Positions 7,609 through 14,588 of a DNA stretch of 20,236 bases are shown piece by piece. A program made the translations under genes and the position numbers. This stretch comes from an uncultured Spartobacteria bacterium. GTDB taxonomy: Bacteria > Verrucomicrobiota > Verrucomicrobiia > Chthoniobacterales > JAATET01. The DNA is taken from contig CALGTD010000105.1 in assembly GCA_937901895.1 (NCBI GenBank), positions 1 through 20,236 on the forward strand. The letters run 5' to 3'. Below the pieces are notes generated by a model that saw only the letters and a list, made by a program, of their open reading frames with translations, did not search any database and was not told the origin of the DNA. Every line of letters begins with the position of its first letter. The stretch's first letter is position 1.

Positions 7609-7935
7609 GGTCATCAATCCATCAACGGCTTTAGCAGGTGCGTTCCTAGGGGATGAATCGGGGATCACCTGCGTCTCCGCCTCGGCCTCTTCTCTACGGA
7701 TTGGCTGATGCCTCGTGCGCACCGTTGGCTCGCTTCTGAAGCCAGTCGGTTCCCCGATGATGCGCTCCATCGGGTTGTTAGCGCGCAAGCAGCGCTCGAA
7801 AGCTCTCCCGCAAAAATCGCATAAAAATGCTGATGAAAGAGCCGGAATGATGCAGATGTAGCGCGAATGTGCTGGCGGTGACAAGATAGCAAAAAATCCT
7901 TGACTGGTGAGCCATGACGCATTAGTGATATATTT
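7609..7935. other. Intergenic region, no gene supported
   Basis: This stretch contains a locally GC-richer patch (about 7690-7810), unlike its surroundings, that may be a remnant of other DNA. Short open frames on both strands have no recognisable features. A 7-base inverted repeat (7634-7640 and 7666-7672, 25-base loop) and the A-tract/TTGAC box before the next gene are the only structures seen. Confidence 0.5.
7889..7905 (+). promoter_or_regulatory. A-tract plus TTGACT box upstream of serine-tag gene 2
   Basis: GC, six A (7891-7896), TCC, then TTGACT (7900-7905), 36 bases before the ATG at 7936. It is nearly identical to the box before serine-tag gene 3. No good -10 hexamer sits at 16-18 bases; TATATT at 7929-7934 is too far downstream for a normal spacing. 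Confidence 0.5.
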
Positions 7936-8805
7936 ATGGCTTCCTCCTCTTCTTCTTCGAAGTCTTATTCATCGTCGTCCTCATCCTCTTCAAGGGGCGG
8001 CATCAGTTTGAACGAGGACAATCTGAGCTTTACGAACGCCTATGCAGATGATTGGGAACCGCTCACAGTCGGCTTCACCAATCGCACCGGCATAGCGGTG
8101 CATAGTGTAGAAGTGACTGGCTCCTCTGGAAACCCGATTGATGTAGTATCCGTCCAGCCTCAAGCATCTACAATTACAATGCAGGCTAGTGACACTGTTG
8201 AAGAAGAGGGCAAGCAGACGTCATTAACGGCAGTTTTCAAAGATATTTCCGGTTCCACAATCGGCAGTGTAGATTTTAGCGCGGAAATCATGAAGACGGT
8301 GAGGTTTACGTTAACCACTGCTGCTGATGAGGTAAGCGACTCCGTGTATGAGGATGAGTATGCCGGTCTTGCTATTCCCAAGATTAAGGAACTTGCATCC
8401 GGACAGGGCTTTAATGGCAGTCAGGCAGATATTATATCCAACCTTGCCGGCACGCAAATGCAAGGTAAGGGATCAGAGGTTAAGGCTGGTGTCAAAGGGT
8501 CGATAAACGTCCCTCCGGGACAGAATGAGTCCGTTCATCTAGATATAACCGGAACTGTTGAATTGACAATTGCAAGTGGAACAGCAAGTGCAACAATTAG
8601 AGGGTCACAGTCAGCGGTATTCCGATCTGGTGATAATAACGATAGCTCATCCACTGCCGTGAGTGGACATTTCGAGGCATTTTTGTCTAATCAACTAACT
8701 CTTACACTCGACGCCGGCTTTCAGTTTCACAGCCAAGATCCCGCAGGCTCCGGGGAAGCCACCTTGGATACTAATATAAGTGTTGGAGCGCAAATCTCCT
8801 TTTAG
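7936..8805 (+). CDS. Serine-tag protein 2, beta-rich
   Basis: 289 aa. After Met-Ala, 15 of residues 3-19 are serine, broken only by K9 and Y11; every one of these serines uses a TCN codon. No signal peptide. The body looks all-beta: residues 24-120 have alternating hydrophobic patterns like an immunoglobulin-type sandwich, and residues 190-289 have repeated short strands rich in S, T and G. It ends in a strand closing with phenylalanine (GAQISF), which resembles the terminal strand of outer-membrane barrels, though the missing Sec signal argues against a standard route. The protease gene starts 33 bases downstream. Family unknown; a structural or surface role is inference. Confidence 0.7.
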   Translation: MASSSSSSKSYSSSSSSSSRGGISLNEDNLSFTNAYADDWEPLTVGFTNRTGIAVHSVEVTGSSGNPIDVVSVQPQASTITMQASDTVEEEGKQTSLTAVFKDISGSTIGSVDFSAEIMKTVRFTLTTAADEVSDSVYEDEYAGLAIPKIKELASGQGFNGSQADIISNLAGTQMQGKGSEVKAGVKGSINVPPGQNESVHLDITGTVELTIASGTASATIRGSQSAVFRSGDNNDSSSTAVSGHFEAFLSNQLTLTLDAGFQFHSQDPAGSGEATLDTNISVGAQISF

Positions 8806-8838
8806 TCAAGGAAAAAGCCATGATTTTCTAATTCACCG

Positions 8839-10020
8839 ATGCTTCGCTATGTTGGAATTCTAATATCTTTCCTTTCGATTACTCCTCGCTACGGAGTATA
8901 CAGCGAAACTATTTTTCGAGAGGATATATCGATTTTATCGGCACCAGCGGTAGTAGATGGCCGGATTGATCAGCAGGAGGTCGGTATCATTGTAGACACC
9001 GGTGCTGAACTATCAGCGATCGATGGAGAGTTAGAGAAAAATGGAACTGTTGGAGTCGGTATTGCCAATATAAGAGATATCCATGAGCAAAAAATTTCGG
9101 CAAGACAGGTCGACATCGAGTGCTTGAATTTTGGCGATCATGTATTCAGAAACATTGAGGCGGTCTCATTCGATTTTTCCCCGTTGCGACAGATGTATGG
9201 GGATCGAATTAGAGGGATAATAGGTTTCAACGAGTTGGGGAAAGGAAAACTCTTCTTAAACTTCAGTCAAAAGGCGATCGAATTGCACACTGATGATTGG
9301 CGAATTGACAACGGCGACTATCATGAAGCTCGACTCTTTCACCGGAAGCCAAGATTGCCATATATAGAAACCAGCTTTTTTGGTTCAAAAAGATCTTTTT
9401 TGATCGACACTGGTTTTGACGGAACGATCCAGCTTCCCGCTGAACTTTTCGACGAATTAGTAGAAGCAGGCAGAATCGAGCTAAGACGAACTCCGATGCG
9501 AATCATGGGAGGCACGGGGGTGATTGAATCGGTGCGTAGCGGTTGGCTTCTGGAAGGCTCACTCATGGGAAAAGATTTGACTGGAATTCCGGTCGACACT
9601 GCTCAGGAAGCAAAACTTGGTCTAGAGTGGCTGTTCGGATTTGATGTGGAATTGGATATGGCGGCGGGAAAGATTAGATATAGGCTAATCAATGATCCTA
9701 CGCCACCAATAGACTGGAGATTGATGCTTGGTGCGCGCCTTTCATTTCATGCGGAGGGAGCAAGACTAGAAAGCCTGAAGCCAGGAGGTGGGGCCGCTGA
9801 GAATGCTGGATTGAAAGTCGGTGATTTGATTGTGGAGTTTGGTGAGTTGTCTGCGAAGCAGATGAGCAATGGAACTTTAGCTACAATCGTTGAGCAAGCA
9901 GCTGGCGGAACGCTGAGCTTAAGAGTCAAGAAGGCATCGGACGAGCTTCCAGTTATAGTCGAACTAGAATTACCAGATGCAGTCTCTAAGTGGGAATTTC
10001 CGGGTCGCGGATCTCTTTAA
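8839..10020 (+). CDS. Retropepsin-like aspartyl protease with PDZ domain
   Basis: 393 aa. Residues 1-22 look like a signal peptide. Two retropepsin-like halves follow, each with a catalytic triad motif: VDTGAE with DTG at 53-55, and IDTGFDG with DTG at 190-192. Each is followed by a typical glycine-containing flap and closing strand (GIIGF near 126-130, MGGTG near 223-227). Residues 297-378 form a PDZ domain with GLKVGDLI (324-331). The layout matches bacterial aspartyl protease/PDZ proteins that act in the periplasm. Two DTG motifs in one chain could let it work as a monomer. It lies 33 bases behind serine-tag gene 2, so that protein may be its substrate or carrier; this is inference. Confidence 0.8.
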   Translation: MLRYVGILISFLSITPRYGVYSETIFREDISILSAPAVVDGRIDQQEVGIIVDTGAELSAIDGELEKNGTVGVGIANIRDIHEQKISARQVDIECLNFGDHVFRNIEAVSFDFSPLRQMYGDRIRGIIGFNELGKGKLFLNFSQKAIELHTDDWRIDNGDYHEARLFHRKPRLPYIETSFFGSKRSFLIDTGFDGTIQLPAELFDELVEAGRIELRRTPMRIMGGTGVIESVRSGWLLEGSLMGKDLTGIPVDTAQEAKLGLEWLFGFDVELDMAAGKIRYRLINDPTPPIDWRLMLGARLSFHAEGARLESLKPGGGAAENAGLKVGDLIVEFGELSAKQMSNGTLATIVEQAAGGTLSLRVKKASDELPVIVELELPDAVSKWEFPGRGSL

Positions 10021-10042
10021 GTATGAAACTTTAAGTATGAAA
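10015..10042 (+). repeat. Perfect 14-base tandem duplication over a stop codon
   Basis: CTTTAAGTATGAAA occurs twice with no gap (10015-10028, 10029-10042). The first copy includes the last codon and TAA stop of the protease gene. Confidence 0.9.
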
Positions 10043-10089
10043 AGGTCGCCTGGAAAGTCTGTATGGCGAATACTGTTAAAGATTTCACT

Positions 10090-10124
10090 GTCGAGCTAAT
10101 CGAATGAATCAAAATAAGCTCGAC
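10090..10124. terminator. Inverted repeat between convergent genes
   Basis: Arms GTCGAGCT (10090-10097) and AGCTCGAC (10117-10124), perfect over 8 bases, with a 19-base loop. It lies in the 218-base gap between two convergent genes. There is no strong T-run, so a terminator role on either strand is uncertain. I see no gene in the remainder of the gap. Confidence 0.3.
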
Positions 10125-10238
10125 GTTATTTAACCTTTCTCCGAGACTGAGCATCTAGATGACGATCCCCCCATTTTGCGAGATGCGAAGATCATTCTTG
10201 TGATGATTTTTAAACTCTGGTATCTTCTTATATCTCCT

Positions 10239-10715
10239 CTATTTCGACTCTTCGGATTTATCGAGAGCCGTGGACTGCTCGCTCTTGAATAAGAAGCGAT
10301 GAGTGGTTCCATCCCAGTCAACTTCGGCGGACGTGCAATCTTTAAGATTGTCTATTCCTTCAAGGATATAGGTTGCGTTTGCGACCTTGCCAATACTTGA
10401 TCCAAACTCTGACAGATACTTTTGCTTCTCATTCATTCTCCGCAATCGAATTTCGCTTTGAGATCGAAAAAGCCGAACCTGGATGTCATCATAAGAGATG
10501 CGCATTTTCTCGGGCACGCAGAAGGCTATCTGCAATAGCTTGGCATCATCGCTATCGGAAAGAGCCGCGACAACAACAATATCTGTTGTTGGCCATTTAT
10601 ATGGCTCTGATTCGATAATCTTGTAATGGTCTGAATAGGCTTCCTGCATAATAAACAATGAAATGATAAGAAGTGGAATGATCAAGGGAAAGTGCCTTCT
10701 TTTTGTACTCGCCAT
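10239..10715 (-). CDS. Secreted or anchored protein, partner of serine-tag protein 3
   Basis: 158 aa. Residues 1-28 have a KRRH n-region and a long hydrophobic core (LIIPLLIISLFIM), so it is either a signal peptide ending near AYS or a single N-terminal anchor. The mature part has strands around 45-50 and 78-92, a charged helix near 90-105, and two cysteines (66 and 127) that could pair. No family is recognised. The ATG at 10715 was chosen because it puts the signal at the N-terminus. It overlaps the end of the serine-tag gene by 34 bases, so the two are probably co-expressed. An upstream in-frame ATG at 10751 would add 12 residues. Confidence 0.65.
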   Translation of the reverse strand: MASTKRRHFPLIIPLLIISLFIMQEAYSDHYKIIESEPYKWPTTDIVVVAALSDSDDAKLLQIAFCVPEKMRISYDDIQVRLFRSQSEIRLRRMNEKQKYLSEFGSSIGKVANATYILEGIDNLKDCTSAEVDWDGTTHRFLFKSEQSTALDKSEESK

Positions 10716-11257
10716 GTTTTTTCTTGTATTATCGTTTCTTTTGGACCGCAAATGTTCACGATGCGTCCACTAAATTCAATGTCTACTTGGAATTGTGTTC
10801 CGCTAGGTAACGGAGCGTTATGCCATCCTGGTTCATCGTAACCGGCATAGTTGCATGCCGTGCTCCGTGGAGACGGCGTATATTTGTCGACGCTATTTTG
10901 CCCCCACGTTTGGCTTCGATAACCGTAAGCCTGACTCCCGGAGCCATCTTCTCTGAACTCATTGGGAAGCATGACCTTCCCACCCTTTAATGGAAGAATG
11001 ACTGGCGCCCAAGCTGTGTCGCCAGGTTGCTTGGTGCGCGCCCATCCCCGAATGAACTGCCGATACTCGCAACAGCCACAACGTCCACCGCCGGAACTCT
11101 GAAAGGTTGCATCCATGTTGCATGGTTGATAGGCATTCCCACCAGCAGAAATCTGCCAACTTCCCTGCGTTATCTCAAAAGTTTCAATCCGGCAGCTGCC
11201 ACTGCTGGAAGATGATGACCTACTACCGGATGATGCACTGGATGACGCGCTAGCCAT
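10682..11257 (-). CDS. Serine-tag protein 3, cysteine-containing beta protein
   Basis: 191 aa. In the first 21 residues 14 are serine after Met-Ala, with A, G and R between them. No signal peptide. The body has several cysteines in the first half, including a CGCC cluster, and many W, Y, G and P residues. The C-terminal part reads YDEPGWHN, PSGT.F, a strand, then TW.V, resembling the same region of serine-tag protein 1. The ATG at 11257 was chosen because the serine tag starts there as in the other two genes; an in-frame ATG at 11311 would precede it with an unrelated tail and would overlap the promoter-like box. It overlaps the next gene by 34 bases. Function unknown. Confidence 0.7.
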   Translation of the reverse strand: MASASSSASSGSRSSSSSSGSCRIETFEITQGSWQISAGGNAYQPCNMDATFQSSGGGRCGCCEYRQFIRGWARTKQPGDTAWAPVILPLKGGKVMLPNEFREDGSGSQAYGYRSQTWGQNSVDKYTPSPRSTACNYAGYDEPGWHNAPLPSGTQFQVDIEFSGRIVNICGPKETIIQEKTWRVQKEGTFP

Positions 11258-11305
11258 AGTCGTAGTCAATTGCGTATTAAATCGTAGTAAACTCGTTATC
11301 GCATA

Positions 11306-11322
11306 TGTCAAGATTTTTTTGC
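11306..11322 (-). promoter_or_regulatory. A-tract plus TTGACA box upstream of serine-tag gene 3
   Basis: On the minus strand GC, seven A, TC, then TTGACA, 54 bases before the ATG at 11257. It differs from the box of gene 2 by a few bases and has the same A-tract to TTGAC distance. At 16-17 bases the -10 candidates are poor. Confidence 0.5.
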
Positions 11323-11376
11323 CATCATTCTATTTGTAGGTTCATCAAGCTCAGCATGAATATTGAAAAGGGCAAA

Positions 11377-12558
11377 TTACTCAGGGTCTTCCCTGTTCGT
11401 TGCTGGAAGGGGGCTTGTGAAGACGGGTGAGTTTTCATGCCTTCGATACTTTTGCGCCAAGAATTTCTTGGCGAAGGATAACGACTCTGCTATCACCTTA
11501 TCCATATTGAGATAGCGATAGGTGCCGAGTCGACCGAGAAAGGAAACATTTGTTTCATCTTTGGCACAAGAGAGATATTTGGAAAAGAGAAGCGTGGATG
11601 CAGGCAAACGTTTCGGATAGTAGGGGATGTCTTTTAGACCTGCTTCGAAGCTGTATTCGATAAATGCCAATGACTGGCTGTGGTGTTCCCAAGGAGCAAA
11701 GTGTTTGTGTTCCGCGATTCGCGTATAGGGAACCGACTCTTCAGTGTAATTCATAACTGCGACTCCCTGATGCTCGCCAGTGCCATTGCAGATGCTATCC
11801 CATCTCAAGGATCGATATGGAAGGCGGCCGTATTTGTGATTAAAATAGCGATCAATGGGACCGGTGTAGAAGACATGATCGAAATCACGATTCGCCTCGG
11901 AGGAATATTGCGATTCGAGAGAAACGGAAATCCTCGGATGATTCAGCAGATTCGCGAATATCGGCGTATATCCATGAATTGGCATGCCTTGAAAGCGCGA
12001 ATTATAAAAACTGTCTTCGTATGTAAACCTAATTGGCAGACGCTTGAGAATGGATGCCGGTAGCTCGCGTGGCTCACACCCCCATTGCTTCTTTGTATAT
12101 CCGTAAATAAAGGTCTGGTAGAGTTCCTCGCCGATCGTAGCTAATGCGAAGGATTCAAAATCATCGGACGCTTCGGTATTTTTGATGGATTTCGATTCAA
12201 GAAATGTTTTCGCCGCTGCGGGCGTCATAGTAGTGCCAAAAAATTGATTGATGGTATGCAGATTGATTGGGAGAGAAAATATGCCACGCGAGGTATGGGC
12301 TTTGACCCGATTGATAAATGGTACAAACTTACCGAACCGGCGGATATAGGACCAAACTTGCGCATCGTCGGTGTTGAATATATGAGGTCCGTATTTGTGC
12401 ACGAGCACGTTGGTCGAAGCATCCCTTTCGGTGAAGCAATTTCCGCCGATATGTCTCCGCTCATCAAAAACGAAAACGCTGCATTCACTGAGTTCCACGA
12501 GTTCACGGGCGAGTACGGCACCGGCGAACCCGGCTCCAACTATGGCGTATCGTGGCAT
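11377..12558 (-). CDS. glf: UDP-galactopyranose mutase
   Basis: 393 aa, close to the usual length of this flavoenzyme, which interconverts UDP-galactopyranose and UDP-galactofuranose in the cytoplasm for cell-surface glycans. The FAD-binding GAGFAGAV (8-15) is followed by an acidic strand end and HIGGNCF (37-42). The family block HKYGPHIFNTDD (54-65) is present, as are YTKKQWG and the C-terminal GRLGTYRYLNMD typical of UDP-galactopyranose mutases. The start gives an intact Rossmann strand at the N-terminus. It stands alone, divergent from the histidine kinase gene, and is the last gene before the GC-rich transfer region. No galactofuranosyltransferase can be named here, though one of the nearby glycosyltransferases could use the product. 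Confidence 0.93.
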   Translation of the reverse strand: MPRYAIVGAGFAGAVLARELVELSECSVFVFDERRHIGGNCFTERDASTNVLVHKYGPHIFNTDDAQVWSYIRRFGKFVPFINRVKAHTSRGIFSLPINLHTINQFFGTTMTPAAAKTFLESKSIKNTEASDDFESFALATIGEELYQTFIYGYTKKQWGCEPRELPASILKRLPIRFTYEDSFYNSRFQGMPIHGYTPIFANLLNHPRISVSLESQYSSEANRDFDHVFYTGPIDRYFNHKYGRLPYRSLRWDSICNGTGEHQGVAVMNYTEESVPYTRIAEHKHFAPWEHHSQSLAFIEYSFEAGLKDIPYYPKRLPASTLLFSKYLSCAKDETNVSFLGRLGTYRYLNMDKVIAESLSFAKKFLAQKYRRHENSPVFTSPLPATNREDPE

Positions 12559-12585
12559 GTGTGAGTGGATTTATTGTTGCTATAG

Positions 12586-12595
12586 CACTCGAGTG
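12586..12595. promoter_or_regulatory. Short perfect palindrome in divergent intergenic region
   Basis: CACTCGAGTG, 10 bases, between glf and the histidine kinase gene. It could be a regulator half-site pair, but palindromes this short arise by chance. Confidence 0.15.
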
Positions 12596-12710
12596 TATCT
12601 AGTGAGCAATCTAGCGTCAATGAGTCGCAACGAGCCGATAGCAGAGAGGTGGAAAGTGGATACTGGTTATTTTGGCGTATTTCGGTGCGTTTGGATACTC
12701 CGCTTTCCCA

Positions 12711-13808
12711 ATGAGGCATTTGTGGCTGAAACTTCCACCCTTCTGGCGGTTTCAGCTCACGGGATGGGCGGTAGTTGTCTTGCTGACTCTGCCACTCAAA
12801 ATATCGGTCGTCGGTTCAGCTTCCCAAGCCCTGTTGGTCTCGCTCGTCCGTGACGGAGGTGGGGTAATGCTGACGCTCGGAATGCGGGAAATCTATCGTC
12901 GTTTCCTATGCAAGCAGCGGTCTTTTGGCCAAATCGTGGCTCTCATGGGCAGTCTCTGTTTGGCAGGCGGAATTCTCCAGCTCGGAGGCTTCGTCCTGTT
13001 TCACGATGCGTGGCCCTTCGAGGAGGAGGTCCTTTATGCCGAGAATTCCAAGTTTGGCGTATTCTACACGCGAACCGGCCTCCTCGTCTGCTGGAGCCTA
13101 CTCTATTTCGGAATCAAGCTCATGCGCGATGCCGACGCGAACAAACTGCGTCTTGCCCTGATCGAGTCTGAAAAGCGCAACGCGCAGATACAGATGCTCC
13201 GAGCCCAGATCAACCCGCATTTTCTGTTCAACGCCTTGAACGCGATTCAGTCGGAAATCGGCCGGTTCAGCGTGTCCCTGAAAGAAGGCGTCAAGGCACT
13301 GGCCGGGTATCTGCGTTTCTCGCTCGACCACACCACCGATGAGTTCATCCCCCTGGGATTGGAATACGATGCCATGCTGGATTATTTCCAAGTCGAAAAG
13401 CTGCGATTCGGTTCCGAGATCGAGTTGGAATCCCACATCGACGAGTCGGCGCGGCATGCACAAGTGCCGGGAATCATCCTGCAACCGCTCGTGGAAAACG
13501 CGGTTAAATACGGACAGAGGACGACGGAGTCGCCGGTGCAGGTGAAAGTAAGGATCAGTCGAATCAGCGCCAACGAAGTCAGCATTTCGGTAGCCAACAC
13601 CGGAGAATGGCAAGGACCCGCTGCCAATCGCACCGGCCATATCGGTCTGAACAACGTCCGCCGCCGTCTGGAATTGCTCTATCCCGGCAGACATAGCCTG
13701 CGCATCGAATCTCGCGGCGGCTGGGTGACCGTCGAAATCCATTTGCCTGATGTTCACACCATGACGAATGAAGCCTCTCATCCGCAGTCGTGCGCTCATC
13801 GTCGATGA
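12711..13808 (+). CDS. LytS-type sensor histidine kinase
   Basis: 365 aa. Four hydrophobic segments (about 13-32, 40-58, 74-97, 117-138) place it in the inner membrane with no large external sensor domain. The cytoplasmic part has the His_kinase (LytS/YpdA) block LRAQINPHFLFNALNAIQ (163-180) with phospho-acceptor H170, then the ATP-binding N box LQPLVENAVKYG (258-269) and IGLNNVRRRLELLYPG (311-326). It would phosphorylate the LytTR regulator encoded next; their genes overlap by 41 bases. The ATG at 12711 was chosen; a TTG at 12672 would add 13 residues. It is the first gene of the GC-rich operon that continues into transfer genes. The signal is unknown. Confidence 0.88.
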   Translation: MRHLWLKLPPFWRFQLTGWAVVVLLTLPLKISVVGSASQALLVSLVRDGGGVMLTLGMREIYRRFLCKQRSFGQIVALMGSLCLAGGILQLGGFVLFHDAWPFEEEVLYAENSKFGVFYTRTGLLVCWSLLYFGIKLMRDADANKLRLALIESEKRNAQIQMLRAQINPHFLFNALNAIQSEIGRFSVSLKEGVKALAGYLRFSLDHTTDEFIPLGLEYDAMLDYFQVEKLRFGSEIELESHIDESARHAQVPGIILQPLVENAVKYGQRTTESPVQVKVRISRISANEVSISVANTGEWQGPAANRTGHIGLNNVRRRLELLYPGRHSLRIESRGGWVTVEIHLPDVHTMTNEASHPQSCAHRR

Positions 13809-14529
13809 CGAAGTCGCCGCTCGAAACGACCTTCGAGAATTGCTCACCGACCATCCCGGAATCGAGATCGTCGGCGAGGCAAAAAGCGCCGCCGACGCGC
13901 TCGATCAGTTCCGCGAAAACAAGCCTGACTTAATCTTTCTCGACGTGCGGATGCCGCGGCGGGACGGCTTCTCCCTGCTGCCCGAATTGCGGCCCGTCCC
14001 CGACATCGTTTTCGTCACGGCCTACGACTGCTTCGCGGTGCGGGCGTTCGAGGTCAACGCCGTGGACTACCTCGTCAAACCGATCGCTCCCGAGCGGCTG
14101 GCCCATGCGCTTGCGCGGATTCGCAAGAAAGAAAAGCGCAGGCTCACACGCTTCGACGAGCAGGATTTCATCATTCTGTATTCCGATATGCAGGTGTGCG
14201 TCGTATTGCCACACGAAATTACCCACATCGAAGCGGAGCAGAACTATTCCCACGTTCACATCGCCAACAGGAATTCCATTCTCGTTCGTCGCAAGATGGG
14301 CGAATGGATGAAAATCCTCCCTCCCTCATTGTTCTGCCGTCCGTATCGCTCCCTCATCGTGAATCGGCGTGCGGTGAAGGAACTCGTTCCGCTGCCTCGC
14401 AAACACGCCGCGCTTACGTTCGCCGGAAACGAAGGCCCGATCCAGCTTGGACGCGGCCCCGCTCGCCGCCTTCGACATGCCCTGCGGGAAATGACGGAAA
14501 ATCCGCCGAAGGGACAACTTCGTCACTGA
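13768..14529 (+). CDS. LytTR-family response regulator
   Basis: 253 aa. Receiver domain 8-120 with acidic pair D13-D14, phospho-acceptor D59 in FLDVRMP, T84 and K104 in YLVKPI. A LytTR DNA-binding domain follows from about 140 to 248, with ITHIEAEQNYSHVHI and CRPYRSLIVNRRAVKEL, both typical of the family. It should bind paired direct repeats at target promoters when phosphorylated by the upstream kinase. The gene overlaps the kinase gene by 41 bases and precedes the XRE gene by 59 bases. Its position suggests that it controls the transfer operon or the adjacent cargo; no obvious LytTR target repeat could be picked out by eye. Confidence 0.92.
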   Translation: MKPLIRSRALIVDDEVAARNDLRELLTDHPGIEIVGEAKSAADALDQFRENKPDLIFLDVRMPRRDGFSLLPELRPVPDIVFVTAYDCFAVRAFEVNAVDYLVKPIAPERLAHALARIRKKEKRRLTRFDEQDFIILYSDMQVCVVLPHEITHIEAEQNYSHVHIANRNSILVRRKMGEWMKILPPSLFCRPYRSLIVNRRAVKELVPLPRKHAALTFAGNEGPIQLGRGPARRLRHALREMTENPPKGQLRH

Positions 14530-14588
14530 GGAGAGCAACTTCGTCACTCGCACCGGAAGGCCGTGAAACGTCGGCTTTCGCTGCGGGC

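Noticed and set aside
7634..7672. 7-base inverted repeat with a 25-base loop as a terminator
   Set aside because: Loop is long, arms are short and there is no T-run after it.
7603..7884. Minus-strand 93-codon frame in the gap before serine-tag gene 2
   Set aside because: Has some cysteine and arginine-rich stretches but no recognisable family, and it runs into the coupled small gene on the other strand.
4684..7935. CRISPR-like or insertion-sequence repeats
   Set aside because: No regularly spaced direct repeats, no transposase motifs and no terminal inverted repeats were seen anywhere in the window.
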